DNA of 61,551 nucleotides from an uncultured Ruminococcus sp. (GTDB taxonomy: Bacteria > Bacillota > Clostridia > Oscillospirales > Ruminococcaceae): assembly GCA_900318825.1 (NCBI GenBank), contig ONMB01000007.1:1-61551 (forward strand). The letters are read 5' to 3'. The notes below the pieces were generated by a model. The model worked only from the letters and a program-made list of their open reading frames with translations. It was not told where the DNA came from and made no database searches. The position numbers were made by a program, and so were the translations under genes. Below are positions 17,659 to 26,595 of the stretch, piece by piece. Position 1 is the first letter of the stretch, and the number at the start of each line of letters is the position of its first letter.

Positions 17659-18608
17659 CGGCTCAGCGCCCTTTCAACAGTCTCAACGAGCTGCTTCTTT
17701 ATCTCCTCAAGGTCGCCTGTTACCGAGCAGCCGGCAGCCTTTGCGTGACCGCCGCCGCCGAGCGACTGACAAATCTCGGAAACATTCACGTCGTTTGCCG
17801 AGCGGAACGAGCACTTGTAGTCATTATCGCGCTGGCGTATGAATATGCCGACCTCTGACTGCTCGAGCTGTATCGTCATAGGCGCAAAGCCCTCCAGCTC
17901 GTCCATTGAAACGCCCATAGAATCGGCTATTTCCTTGGTAACGGCGATGATATTGAGCTTGCCGCCGAGGTAGGTCTCCATAAGCTCGACTACCTTGCTC
18001 TCAAGGCGCATCCTGCCCTCCGACTTGACGTCGAACATATAGCGGTTTATACGCGCAAAATTGATATCGTAGCGTCTCATCATATCCGCAGCTATCTCGT
18101 GAGCGCGGGGAGTGGTACAATCGTACTTGAAGCAGCCGGAGTCAGTTGCGATGCCTGTATAAAGGCAGGTCGCACAGTGCTTGGTTATCTTGACGCCCAT
18201 GTACTCCGCAAGGTCATAGATGACCTCGCAGGCAGCCGTAGCATTGCCCCTGAGGAGGGTTTTTTCGGCGTAATTCTTGTTAGAGATATGGTGGTCTATG
18301 CAAAGCTGGACCTTATCACCGTATATGTCCGCGTACTTGCCCATGAGCTTCACGTCGGCAACATCAACGGCTATTATAGTCTGGGGCTCGAAGTCCTCGC
18401 CTGCTCCGACCGATGTGATGAAGTCATAGCGGGGCGAAGGGAACTCGTCGTGGCAGATGACTCTGCTGCGTATACCGAGCTGTTCGAGTATGTCCTTGAG
18501 TCCGAAGCCGGCACCGATACAGTCCCCGTCCGGATTCTGGTGAGTGATTATAACAGCGTCGCGGCAGTTGCGGAGGAAGCTCTCCGCCTCACTTAAACCG
18601 ATGAACAT
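17655..18608 (-). CDS. nrnA: DHH-family nanoRNase/pAp phosphatase NrnA
   Basis: 317 residues with the DHH/DHHA1 layout: HQNPDGDCIGAGFGL (motif I), AVDVADVKLMG, DHHISNKNYA (the DHH motif) and the C-terminal DHHA1 GGGGHAKAAGC. NrnA degrades 2-5-nt RNA and pAp. Standard position between rbfA and truB. GGGAGGAC precedes the start. The gap to rbfA is 1 nt. Confidence 0.95.
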   Translation of the reverse strand: MFIGLSEAESFLRNCRDAVIITHQNPDGDCIGAGFGLKDILEQLGIRSRVICHDEFPSPRYDFITSVGAGEDFEPQTIIAVDVADVKLMGKYADIYGDKVQLCIDHHISNKNYAEKTLLRGNATAACEVIYDLAEYMGVKITKHCATCLYTGIATDSGCFKYDCTTPRAHEIAADMMRRYDINFARINRYMFDVKSEGRMRLESKVVELMETYLGGKLNIIAVTKEIADSMGVSMDELEGFAPMTIQLEQSEVGIFIRQRDNDYKCSFRSANDVNVSEICQSLGGGGHAKAAGCSVTGDLEEIKKQLVETVERALSR

Positions 18609-18609
18609 A

Positions 18610-18963
18610 TTAGTCCTCCCCTCCTACGCCGAGTTCGCCGAGCTTGCGGCTTATCTCAGCACTTCTCTCGATAGAGTTGTCAGCGACGAAGGTAAGTTCA
18701 GGGGATTTGCGCATCTTGAGCCTGTGGAAAAGCTCGCGGCGGATAAAGCCCTCAGCGCTTTTGAGTCCCTTGACTGATTCCTTTGTCTTATCCATTCCCT
18801 CAAAGCTCGAAACATATATCTTACAGGACGACATATCGCCTGAAAGGTCCGTTCTTACGATAGTGAGCATCTTGTCTATCCTCGGATCCTTGAGTTCGCG
18901 GAGGATAGCGGTCATTTCTCTTTTTATGTCTTCAGCCATGCGGCTGTTCTTGAAATTCGGCAT
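18610..18963 (-). CDS. rbfA: ribosome-binding factor A
   Basis: 117 residues of KH-like fold: MPNFKNSRMAEDIKREMTAIL, the LTIVRTDLSGDMSSCKIYVS core, and the C-terminal LRKSPELTFVADNSIERSAEI-type tail (here MRKSPEL). It is a late 30S maturation and cold-adaptation factor. It is downstream of infB with one extra gene between. Confidence 0.96.
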   Translation of the reverse strand: MPNFKNSRMAEDIKREMTAILRELKDPRIDKMLTIVRTDLSGDMSSCKIYVSSFEGMDKTKESVKGLKSAEGFIRRELFHRLKMRKSPELTFVADNSIERSAEISRKLGELGVGGED

Positions 18964-18982
18964 CGTTATCCTTTCTGAGCGG

Positions 18983-19540
18983 TCACAGATTTACTGTAAA
19001 TCCGCCGCCCTCTGTCTCCTCGTGCTTGTCGGCAGCTGACTTCGCCTTCTTTTCCGTACCTTCAGCGTCCTCCTCAGCCGGTTCTGTCTTAATTGAGCCG
19101 CCGCTCATAAGAGCGATAGCCTCCTCGACAGTACCTGCGACCATTGCAGGTTCTTCGGGAGCGGCATCAGCGGCAGAGCCTTCGCCCTTGTTCTCCTGAG
19201 CCTCAGCGTCGAAGAAGCCTTCGCCCGTAATGATCGAATCGAAAGCCTCGTCCTCCTTGCTGCAGCTGTAATCGGGAATGTCATCGTCTCCCTCTTCGCC
19301 GTAGTATATGTCGGCATACTTGTCGTATTCCGGCTCGAGCTCGACGTCGCGCACGGGACGCTCTATGCCCATAAGGTCGTCAATGACTTCCTCGGGTTCT
19401 TCGAGCGCACTGCACTGACCGAGGAGTATCTTCTTTACAGACTGAAAGAAGAAGATGTCGATAGGTCCGAAGTCCTCCCATGCAAGAGCCTCTTCACAGT
19501 ACTGGAGCATATCTGCTGTACTCATTCTGTTATTGTCCAT
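18983..19540 (-). CDS. acidic protein of unknown function in the infB operon
   Basis: 185 residues, strongly acidic. The first 60 residues look folded (MLQYCEEALAWEDFGPIDIFFFQSVKKILLG); the rest (about 60-185) is Asp/Glu/Ala-rich and likely disordered, ending FTVNL. It has a perfect AAGGAGG and sits 41 nt after infB and 19 nt before rbfA, so it belongs to the operon. In other Firmicutes infB is usually followed directly by rbfA, so this is an insertion of unclear function. I do not recognise the family. Confidence 0.78.
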   Translation of the reverse strand: MDNNRMSTADMLQYCEEALAWEDFGPIDIFFFQSVKKILLGQCSALEEPEEVIDDLMGIERPVRDVELEPEYDKYADIYYGEEGDDDIPDYSCSKEDEAFDSIITGEGFFDAEAQENKGEGSAADAAPEEPAMVAGTVEEAIALMSGGSIKTEPAEEDAEGTEKKAKSAADKHEETEGGGFTVNL

Positions 19541-19581
19541 TTTTCTGACCTCCTTATGATATTTTAAACGTTGTTATGCGA

Positions 19582-22281
19582 TCAGTCCTCGCGGTATTCC
19601 TCAACGATATAGGTCTCGAAGATATCGCCTTCCTTGACGTCAGCGAACTTCTCAAGGCTGATACCGCACTCATAGCCCTCAGCAACTTCCTTGACATCGT
19701 CCTTGAAACGCTTGAGACCTGCGATCTTATCGTCAGCGATGATGATACCGTCACGCACTACGCGGACCTGTGAACCTCTTGTTACCTTGCCGCTGAGAAC
19801 GTAGCTTCCGGCAACCATTCCGACATTGGAGATCTTGTATACCTGACGTACCTCGACACGGCCCTGTTCAACGTCTCTGAACTTGGGTGCGAGCATACCC
19901 TTCATAGCTGTTGAGATCTCTTCGATAGCGTCGTAGATGATACGGTAGAGACGTATATCTACACCGTCGCGTGCAGCATTTTCAGCAGCAACGGGATCAG
20001 GTCTTACGTTGAAGCCTACGATGATAGCGTTAGAAGCGCTTGCGAGCATAACGTCGCTCTCCTTGACAGCACCAACTGCGCCGTGGATAACTCTTACTCT
20101 TACCTCATTGTTGGAGAGCTTCTCGAGGGACTGCTTTACAGCCTCGACTGAACCCTGAACGTCAGCCTTTACAACGATCGGGAGCTCCTTGATCTCGCCC
20201 TCAGCGATCTGGCTGAAGAGGTTGTCGAGAGTTACCTTGCGGTAAGCGTTGAACTGCTCCTGCTTCTGCTCATGCTTTCTCTGCTCAACGAGTTCGCGGG
20301 CGAGTCTCTCGTCCTCAACAGCGTTGAATATATCGCCTGCGCTCGGAACCTCTGCGAGGCCTGTTATCTCAACAGGTACGGAAGGTCCGGCAGCCTTGAC
20401 AGTTCTGCCCTTGTCGTTTGTCATCACGCGGACTCTGCCGACAGCAGTTCCAGCGATAAGAACGTCGCCCTGTCTGAGAGTACCGTTCTGAACGAGGAGA
20501 GTAGCGATAGGACCTCTGCCCTTGTCGAGACGAGCCTCGATAACAGTACCCTTTGCGAGTCTGTCGGGATTAGCCTTGAGCTCCTTGACCTCAGCAACGA
20601 GAAGAACGTTCTCGAGGAGCTCATCGATACCATCGCCGGTCTTAGCGGAAACGGGAACACAGATAACATCGCCGCCCCAGTCCTCGCATACGAGGTCGTA
20701 CTTTGTGAGTTCTTCCTTGATACGGTCGGGGTTAGCGCCCTCCTTATCCATCTTGTTGATAGCAACGATAATGGAAACTCCGGCAGCCTTGGCGTGGTTG
20801 ATAGACTCAACTGTCTGGGGCATGATACCGTCGTCTGCGGCAACTACGAGGATAGCGATATCAGTGATATTGGCACCTCTTGCTCTCATCGAAGTGAAAG
20901 CCTCATGTCCGGGAGTGTCGAGGAAGGTGATATCCTGACCGTTTACGTTTACCTGATAAGCACCGATGTGCTGAGTGATACCGCCAGCTTCACCAGCGGC
21001 AACGTGAGCGTTTCTGATGCGGTCGAGGATAGAAGTCTTACCATGGTCAACGTGTCCCATTACAACTACAACGGGGCAGCGCGGCTGGAGGTTTGTATCA
21101 TCGTCGTCAGTGTCGTCGATGAGTCTCTCCTCAATGGTAACGATGACTTCCTTTTCAACCTTAGCGCCCATTTCGTCGGCAACGAGAGCGGCAGTATCGA
21201 AGTCTATCTCCTGGTTGATAGAAGCCATAACACCGAGTCCCATGAGCTTCTTGATGACGTCTGTTGCAGTAGCCTTGAGACGTGTAGCGAGCTCGCCGAC
21301 TGTGATGCTGTCGGGAATGAGGACCTTGAGCTGCTGCTTTCTTGCGCGTTCGAGTTCAAGTCTCTTGAGCTTCTCAGCCTCTGTCTCCTTCTTGGAGTAC
21401 TGCTGACGTGCTCTCTGTGCGGACTTCTGGTTTATCTTCTGCTTCTTGGAGGAGTAGTTCTCGCTGTTGTGCTTATTGGAAGAAGCCATATTGTCGTAGC
21501 GCTCGTTGTACTTGTCGAGGTCGATGTAGCTTCCTCTTGTATCGACAGTTCTGCGCTGTGTGGAAGTCTGAGCGGTCTCGGAGCTGAATGAAGCGTTGAA
21601 CTTTGTACGCTCGCCTCTGTCCTGAGCCTTAGCCTGTTCCTTTTTCTTCTCAGTCTTCTTTGACTTCTGCTTCTGAGCTTCAGCAGCAGGCTTGACCTCG
21701 TGCTTGGGCTCTGCCTTAGGCTCGGGCTTGGGCTCTGCCTTAGGCTCGGGCTTGGGCTCTGCCTTAGGCTCGGGCTTTGACTCAGCCTTGGGAGCTTCCT
21801 CAGCCTTCTTCTCGGGAGCTGCGGGCTTTACCTCAGGCTTCTTTTCTTCCTTCACCTCAGGCTTAGCGGCAGGCTTTTCCTCAGCCTTCTTAGCCGGCTC
21901 AGCCTTCTTCTCAGGAGCAGCCTTGACCTCAGCCTTGGGCTCGGTCTTCTTGGCAGGCTTCTTCTCAGCAGACTTTTCCTCGTCCTTGGGCTCAGCCTTT
22001 TTCTTCTCAGCAGTTTTCTTTGCAGCAGACTCTGTTTTCTTCTTGGGTTCTTCCTTTTTCTTTTCCGGCTTGGGATCGTTCTTTGAAGCGAAGTATTCGT
22101 CAAAGGACTTCACCTCGTGCAGCTTTGTGTAATGCTCGAGGATCTGATCCATTTCCTCCTCGCTGAGACCGCTGCCGGCTTTTTTCTTATTATCGCCTTT
22201 TTCAGCGAAATAATCTATAAGTTCCTGCGAAGCGATACCGAGATCCTTCGCTGCGTCGCTTAATTTTATCTTTTTTGCCAT
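19582..22281 (-). CDS. infB: translation initiation factor IF-2
   Basis: 899 residues. IF2-N motifs [29 protein letters not shown], then a long Lys/Glu/Pro/Ala-rich linker (about 65-215) with a KPEPKAEP repeat, a second IF2-N (about 325-375), and the GTPase [14 protein letters not shown] (G1), DTPGHEAF (G3), NKMD (G4), domains II-IV. It brings fMet-tRNA to the 30S P site. The start is ATG 22281 because GGAGGT lies 10 nt before it; the upstream ATG lies inside that site. It is downstream of the L7Ae gene. Confidence 0.98.
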   Translation of the reverse strand: MAKKIKLSDAAKDLGIASQELIDYFAEKGDNKKKAGSGLSEEEMDQILEHYTKLHEVKSFDEYFASKNDPKPEKKKEEPKKKTESAAKKTAEKKKAEPKDEEKSAEKKPAKKTEPKAEVKAAPEKKAEPAKKAEEKPAAKPEVKEEKKPEVKPAAPEKKAEEAPKAESKPEPKAEPKPEPKAEPKPEPKAEPKHEVKPAAEAQKQKSKKTEKKKEQAKAQDRGERTKFNASFSSETAQTSTQRRTVDTRGSYIDLDKYNERYDNMASSNKHNSENYSSKKQKINQKSAQRARQQYSKKETEAEKLKRLELERARKQQLKVLIPDSITVGELATRLKATATDVIKKLMGLGVMASINQEIDFDTAALVADEMGAKVEKEVIVTIEERLIDDTDDDDTNLQPRCPVVVVMGHVDHGKTSILDRIRNAHVAAGEAGGITQHIGAYQVNVNGQDITFLDTPGHEAFTSMRARGANITDIAILVVAADDGIMPQTVESINHAKAAGVSIIVAINKMDKEGANPDRIKEELTKYDLVCEDWGGDVICVPVSAKTGDGIDELLENVLLVAEVKELKANPDRLAKGTVIEARLDKGRGPIATLLVQNGTLRQGDVLIAGTAVGRVRVMTNDKGRTVKAAGPSVPVEITGLAEVPSAGDIFNAVEDERLARELVEQRKHEQKQEQFNAYRKVTLDNLFSQIAEGEIKELPIVVKADVQGSVEAVKQSLEKLSNNEVRVRVIHGAVGAVKESDVMLASASNAIIVGFNVRPDPVAAENAARDGVDIRLYRIIYDAIEEISTAMKGMLAPKFRDVEQGRVEVRQVYKISNVGMVAGSYVLSGKVTRGSQVRVVRDGIIIADDKIAGLKRFKDDVKEVAEGYECGISLEKFADVKEGDIFETYIVEEYRED
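21706..21777. repeat. three 24-bp tandem repeats inside infB
   Basis: Three consecutive copies of a 24-bp unit in the IF-2 linker (21706-21729, 21730-21753, 21754-21777), each encoding an in-frame KPEPKAEP-like octapeptide. The unit length is a multiple of three, so gain or loss of copies keeps the frame. Confidence 0.88.
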
Positions 22282-22341
22282 AGGCTCTAATACCTCCATT
22301 GCATAATTAGTATAATGTATATCAGCACAGCAAAGCTGTGA

Positions 22342-22656
22342 TTATTTTCCGGAAATGCGTATGAATGCGTTTGCGAAGCCGTTATCGGTAACAGCGATTA
22401 TCGCCGTTTCCTTTCCGCACAGATGACCGAGTTCGTCCTTGGTGAGCTCAGCCGCTATATGCGGGACTTCATATCTCTCACAGATGAACGCCGCTTCCTT
22501 GACGGTCTTCGGTGAAGCGTCGCAGGCGGTCATAACACAGAAAGCCTTTCCGAACTTTACTGCTTCGACCACACTGTCGTAGCCCTTGACCGTTTTACGC
22601 GCCTTGTTGCATATCGTGAGCAGATCAGCTGTTTTCCGTTTCTTTTCCGAGTTCAT
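22342..22656 (-). CDS. L7Ae-family ribosomal protein (YlxQ type)
   Basis: 104 residues with the L7Ae/L30e/S12e pattern: ADLLTICNKARKTVKGYDSVVEAVKFGKAFCVMTACDASPKT, then a nucleotide/kink-turn-binding C-terminus. YlxQ binds kink-turn RNA and sits between ylxR and infB in Firmicutes. Start behind GAGGTGATGG, overlapping the rnpM end by about 32 nt. Confidence 0.92.
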   Translation of the reverse strand: MNSEKKRKTADLLTICNKARKTVKGYDSVVEAVKFGKAFCVMTACDASPKTVKEAAFICERYEVPHIAAELTKDELGHLCGKETAIIAVTDNGFANAFIRISGK

Positions 22657-22903
22657 CAGCCATCACCTCATAAACGCTTTCCTCGATCCTGCACGAGAAC
22701 GATCTCTCGAACCTGTGTCCCTTGCGAGCCTTGTCGAAGCATTCCGTGCTCCGGCATATATATGCGCCTCTGCCGGATTTCTTTCCTGTGAAGTCAAGGC
22801 TTATCTCGCCCTCAGGCGACTTTACCACGCGGATTAGTTCCTTTTTCGGCTTCATCTCATTGCAGCCGAGGCACATTCTCATAGGTGTTTTTTTCGGTTT
22901 CAT
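22625..22903 (-). CDS. rnpM: RNase P modulator RnpM (YlxR, DUF448)
   Basis: 92 residues. The hallmark is MRMCLGCNEMKPKKELIRVVKSPEGE followed by GRGAYICRS and CFDKARK, with two Cys and a basic patch. YlxR/RnpM binds RNase P RNA and regulates its activity in Firmicutes. The start is ATG 22903, 1 nt after the nusA TGA stop, with GAGGA just upstream. Longer frames run into nusA. Confidence 0.93.
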   Translation of the reverse strand: MKPKKTPMRMCLGCNEMKPKKELIRVVKSPEGEISLDFTGKKSGRGAYICRSTECFDKARKGHRFERSFSCRIEESVYEVMADELGKETENS

Positions 22904-22904
22904 A

Positions 22905-24161
22905 TCATTCCTCGTCTGCGGGAGCGCTCTCTGTCTCGGGAGCAGTATCCTCAGCAGCAGCGGTCTCCTCAAAAGCTGCATCTGTGAGCTCCTCAATATC
23001 CTCGGACTCAGTCTTTACAGGCTCCGGCACCTTAAAATCGGGATCGAGCTCGGGAGCCTTCTCGCCGGTAAGGGGATCAGTCTGGGGCTTGATGTCGATC
23101 TTGTAGCCGGTCAGCTTAGCAGCGAGCTTTGCGTTCTGACCTCTGTTGCCGATAGCGAGTGAGAGCTGGTTGTTGGGAACTACAACTGTGCAGGTCTTTT
23201 CCTCCTCGGAAGTGATGACTGTTCTGAGCACCTCAGCAGGAGCAAGAGCTCTTGTGATGAATTCGTCAGGCGACTCGCTCCACGGGATAATGTCGATCTT
23301 CTCGCCGTTGAGCTCATTTACAACAGCGGTTATTCTTGAACGCTTTGCACCGATGCAGGCACCGACTGCATCAACGTTGGGATCCTTTGACCATACAGCG
23401 ATCTTAGTTCTTGAACCGGCTTCACGGGAGATCGACTTTACCTCAACAGTTCCGTCGTATATCTCGGGAACTTCGATCTCAAAGAGTCTCTTTACGAGGT
23501 CCTTGTGTGTACGGGATATCTTTACGACAGGCTTCTTGTTCTTACCGATGATACCTGTGATGTATACCTTTACGGGCTTGCCCTCCTCAAGAGTCTCACC
23601 GGGGATCTGCTCATTGCGGAAGAGGTAGAGCTCTGTGCCCTCGTAAACGACTGTAACAGTACCTCTGCCGGGCTCAACCTGAGAGATAGTAGCGGTTATG
23701 CACTCGTGCTCCTTCTGCTCGAACTTGCTGAGCATCTGCTCGCGGTTGATCTCTCTGAGGTCGCCCTTTATGGACTGCTTAGCAGAGAGAGCAGCCATTC
23801 TGCCGAGCTTGGAGATATCTATCTTCTTGAGGATAGTACCGCCTACGACAGCAGTGGGATCGATAGTCTTAGCAACTTCGATATTTATCTCGTTCTCGTC
23901 GATAGGCTCATCGGGGATGATGTCCTGAACGATGAACATTTCAAACTTCTTTGCAGCGGGGTCGATGTCAACTCTGATCCTCTCCTCGCTGTGTGGGTAA
24001 GCCTTTCTTGCTGCCTTGAGCATAGCTGACTTGACCTTGTCTATCAGTATCTCAGTCTCAACGCTGTTTTCCTCACCGAGGAGCTCGAGAGCCTTGAAGA
24101 ATTCGGTCTCGCTGAAGACCATATCACTTGCAGCCTTTGACGATCTTTTACCTGTACTCAT
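22905..24161 (-). CDS. nusA: transcription termination/antitermination factor NusA
   Basis: 418 residues: NTD (about 10-130), S1 domain (about 135-200, including ATISQVEPGRGTVTVVYEGTELYLF), and KH1 and KH2 with AVGACIGAKRSRITAVVNELNGEKIDII and LAIGNRGQNAKLAAKLTGYKIDI. The C-terminal 60 residues are acidic, Glu/Ala-rich. It controls pausing and intrinsic termination. The start is ATG 24161, behind GGAGGA (10 nt). In Bacillus NusA autoregulates by leader attenuation; a matching leader hairpin exists here. Confidence 0.97.
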   Translation of the reverse strand: MSTGKRSSKAASDMVFSETEFFKALELLGEENSVETEILIDKVKSAMLKAARKAYPHSEERIRVDIDPAAKKFEMFIVQDIIPDEPIDENEINIEVAKTIDPTAVVGGTILKKIDISKLGRMAALSAKQSIKGDLREINREQMLSKFEQKEHECITATISQVEPGRGTVTVVYEGTELYLFRNEQIPGETLEEGKPVKVYITGIIGKNKKPVVKISRTHKDLVKRLFEIEVPEIYDGTVEVKSISREAGSRTKIAVWSKDPNVDAVGACIGAKRSRITAVVNELNGEKIDIIPWSESPDEFITRALAPAEVLRTVITSEEEKTCTVVVPNNQLSLAIGNRGQNAKLAAKLTGYKIDIKPQTDPLTGEKAPELDPDFKVPEPVKTESEDIEELTDAAFEETAAAEDTAPETESAPADEE

Positions 24162-24186
24162 TTCTGTTGATTCCTCCAGTATAATA

Positions 24187-24663
24187 TTATTCAAAATCCA
24201 TATACAGCTTTACAAAAGCGATATCAGCAAGAGGGAATTTTTTCTCGCTGCCGTCCTCATCTATGACGGTAACGCCCTCCTTATCAGCACCCGAAAGCAC
24301 TGCTGTGATCTCTTTTTCACCATTGTTCTCTCTGATAAAGCGTATCCTCACCTTATCGCCCTGACACACTACAAAGTGTTCCTCCTTTACGAGCTCTCTC
24401 TCCAGACCGGCTGAACCGACCTCGAGGATATAGCTCTGATCGACGGGATCCTTCTCGTCGAGGAGCTTGCTGATAGGAGCGGTAGCGCGTTCGCAGTCGT
24501 TGATAGAGATACCCTCGTCCTGATCTATGAATACCCTGAGGTACCACAGAGCGCCTTCCTTCTCATAGCAAACGTCCCAGAGATAGTAGCCGAGCTCGTC
24601 GGTAATAGGCTTTATCAGGTCGTACACCTTCTGTTCCGTACCGCCGAATTTCTTGAACTTCAT
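24187..24663 (-). CDS. rimP: ribosome maturation factor RimP
   Basis: 158 residues. N-terminal KVYDLIKPITDELGYYLWDVCYEKEGALWYLRVFIDQDEGISINDCERAT and C-terminal YILEVGSAGLERELVKEEHF with the SH3-like tail ending AFVKLYMDFE. It aids 30S assembly. The start is taken as ATG 24663, 10 nt after AAAGGA; a GTG at 24699 would add 12 residues without family similarity. First gene of the operon. Confidence 0.95.
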   Translation of the reverse strand: MKFKKFGGTEQKVYDLIKPITDELGYYLWDVCYEKEGALWYLRVFIDQDEGISINDCERATAPISKLLDEKDPVDQSYILEVGSAGLERELVKEEHFVVCQGDKVRIRFIRENNGEKEITAVLSGADKEGVTVIDEDGSEKKFPLADIAFVKLYMDFE

Positions 24664-24730
24664 AAGCAGTCTGTCCTTTAAACGGACTCTCCTTTCCACC
24701 TGTAATATCTAATAGTCCTCTATACAAACG

Positions 24731-24754
24731 AAAGACCGGAAGGTTCCGGTCTTT
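24731..24754 (-). terminator. leader hairpin of the rimP-nusA-infB operon (attenuator candidate)
   Basis: A perfect 10-bp stem AAAGACCGGA/TCCGGTCTTT with a 4-nt loop starting about 16 nt after the predicted transcript start and ending about 67 nt before rimP. On the transcribed strand it is followed by the interrupted U run UUUCGUUU, as expected for a weak, NusA-responsive terminator. It could also be a symmetrical hairpin without termination activity. Confidence 0.68.
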
Positions 24755-24777
24755 TGCTTTAACTATCATCATTACCT

Positions 24778-24806
24778 ATTATAACACCTCTTTCCGGAAA
24801 AATCAA
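24778..24806 (-). promoter_or_regulatory. rimP operon promoter with a palindromic spacer
   Basis: TTGATT (24801-24806), 17 bp, TATAAT (24778-24783), extended -10 TGT. The spacer contains a perfect TTTCCGGAAA (24791-24800); a second identical copy lies at 24811-24820, just upstream of the -35. Confidence 0.92.
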
Positions 24807-24898
24807 GTGTTTTCCGGAAATTTTTTCACATTTTACATTATTAATATCAATGCAGGTGATCCTGACCTCTGAGGAACGCCGTCAAAGCTCTTTCAGCC

Positions 24899-24928
24899 TT
24901 GACAATACCGGGCGTTTTGTAGTATAAT
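24899..24928 (+). promoter_or_regulatory. promoter of the solute-binding lipoprotein
   Basis: TTGACA (24899-24904), 18 bp, TATAAT (24923-24928). No TGN extension. It is divergent from the rimP promoter. Confidence 0.88.
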
Positions 24929-24992
24929 AATGTAGTTTGATACAGCAGCGGCGGAAGAATTCCGGCGCTTTTTCCTGAAAGGACAGATAAAA

Positions 24993-26387
24993 ATGAAAAG
25001 AACAAAAAGGATGATAACAGTTCTGCTCGCGGTATCAGCTCTTGCAGCGGTGACCTCGTGCAGCAAAAAAGGCGGCAGCTCCTCCGAACCGGAAACGACA
25101 ACAGCAGTTCCGACAAATACAACGGAAGCCGTTGACACTCCAAGCGACAATATGGACATCGTATGGCTCTCCGACTACGACCTCAACACCGCCGCAAACG
25201 GCAAGCCCTCCGCAGCACTCGCAGCTTTTCAGAAGCAGTACGGCGGCACGGTGCAGTATGTCTACGCCGACCACAACAAGCTCTCGACCGTTCTTGAGGC
25301 AAAGATAAAAGCCGGCGAGGACGTGGACATGGTGCCGTACATCGAGGATTTCTTCCCCGAGGGCGCTATGAGCTCACTCTACGCTCCGCTTGATCCGTAT
25401 TTTGAGGATATGGGCATGAACGAAGCCGGTCTATGGGACGGAATGAAGGACGTTGCAGAGCAGTTCAGATATAACGGACAGCATTATGTAGTTCCTTACA
25501 GCCTGTCAGATCCGCTCCTCATAACTTACAGCCGTAAAATGGTCAAGGAGGCAGGTCTTGACGATCCCTGCGAGCTCTACAAAGCCGGCAAGTGGGACTG
25601 GAATGCCTTTACTTCAATGATGGACAAGTTTGTTGAAAAGGCTGACGGCACCAGAAGATACGGCATCAACGGCTGGTTCGGCGAGGCAGCCCTGTATTCA
25701 ACAGGCAGTACGATCGTGAAGTACGACGGAGCGATCTTCACTTCCAACCTCTCCGATGCCAAGCTCGACAAAGCCGGTGCGCTCATGGAGGACGTCACCA
25801 AGAAGCAGCTCTATACAAAGCAATGGCAGGACTGCTTCCCGACTGACCAGTCAACGCTCTTCTACGCTATGGGCGACTGGGCACTGGGCGGTTCAAATGC
25901 ACGAAATCCCGAAATGGACCTTATGATAGTACCATTTCCTAAGGCTCCCGACGCAGACAAATACTATATGAGCTGCAATTTCAATGCGAAGATGCTGACA
26001 GCCAACTCCGTAAAGGGCAAAGCTGTTGCAAAATTCCTGATGTGCGAGCGCTATGCGGTAACTTCAGAAAAGTACCGTGCAGCCGCAAAACAGCAGGCTC
26101 TGACTCATCTCATGAGCGGCAACAAAAACGACAAGCACTATCTGACCGAGGAACAGTACGACGCATTGCAGTCATATCTTGATCCCAAGAACATAACTCC
26201 TGTTTTCGACTATGCAGGCGGAATGAGTCCTAAGATAAGCGGAAACGGTCTGTACAACTACGAGACACGCGGCGTTGTCAAGAACCTCACAACAGCGCTC
26301 CTCGAGGGCAGTTCAGAGTCATGGGAAGAGCTCAAGAAAAGCGTTTCGCCCGTTCTTGACGGCGAGCTTCAGAAACTCAACAAGTAA
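24993..26387 (+). CDS. extracellular solute-binding lipoprotein (carbohydrate type)
   Basis: 464 residues. The signal peptide has a lipobox (VTSC, Cys about 23), then a Ser/Thr linker and a type-1 periplasmic-binding fold (NMDIVWLSDYDLNTAANGKPSAALAAFQKQYGG, a later YAMGDWALGG and a C-terminal SYLDPKNITPVF). The family delivers sugars or oligosaccharides to ABC permeases. No permease or ATPase gene is next to it; it is monocistronic (promoter 24899, terminator 26397), so its partner is elsewhere. RBS AAAGGACAG. Substrate unknown. Confidence 0.88.
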   Translation: MKRTKRMITVLLAVSALAAVTSCSKKGGSSSEPETTTAVPTNTTEAVDTPSDNMDIVWLSDYDLNTAANGKPSAALAAFQKQYGGTVQYVYADHNKLSTVLEAKIKAGEDVDMVPYIEDFFPEGAMSSLYAPLDPYFEDMGMNEAGLWDGMKDVAEQFRYNGQHYVVPYSLSDPLLITYSRKMVKEAGLDDPCELYKAGKWDWNAFTSMMDKFVEKADGTRRYGINGWFGEAALYSTGSTIVKYDGAIFTSNLSDAKLDKAGALMEDVTKKQLYTKQWQDCFPTDQSTLFYAMGDWALGGSNARNPEMDLMIVPFPKAPDADKYYMSCNFNAKMLTANSVKGKAVAKFLMCERYAVTSEKYRAAAKQQALTHLMSGNKNDKHYLTEEQYDALQSYLDPKNITPVFDYAGGMSPKISGNGLYNYETRGVVKNLTTALLEGSSESWEELKKSVSPVLDGELQKLNK

Positions 26388-26396
26388 CGCTTGATG

Positions 26397-26425
26397 CGTC
26401 CGGTCGCATTTGACCGGACGTTTTT
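26397..26425 (+). terminator. terminator after the solute-binding gene
   Basis: CGTCCGGTC...GACCGGACG hairpin followed by TTTTTG, 10 nt after the stop. Confidence 0.9.
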
Positions 26426-26499
26426 GTATAAACAGCACAAAAAGCTACCCTCTGTATACAGCAATGTGCAAAAATTTTTGTAAATATAAGCAAAAATGC

Positions 26500-26528
26500 G
26501 TGACATCTTTAGGTAATTGTGTTATAAT
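26500..26528 (+). promoter_or_regulatory. promoter of the VanY-like gene
   Basis: GTGACA (26500-26505), 17 bp, TATAAT (26523-26528), extended -10 TGT. The interval 26428-26499 holds nothing else recognisable. Confidence 0.86.
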
Positions 26529-26595
26529 GTTAGCAGGGTTTTTGTGCCCGCTAACTTTTTCCCTATTAAAAATAAGTAAAGGAAGGGACAATTAC

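Noticed and set aside
20272-21591. 439-residue plus-strand open frame
   Set aside because: Exact antisense shadow of infB; residues are Ser/Leu/Val-rich with no domain, no ribosome binding site, and no promoter.
21706-21777. Tandem repeats considered as a CRISPR-like array
   Set aside because: Copies are directly adjacent without spacers and encode an in-frame octapeptide of IF-2.
22346-22355. TTTCCGGAAA palindrome
   Set aside because: At the 3' end of the L7Ae-family coding sequence (codons SGK); no promoter is nearby.
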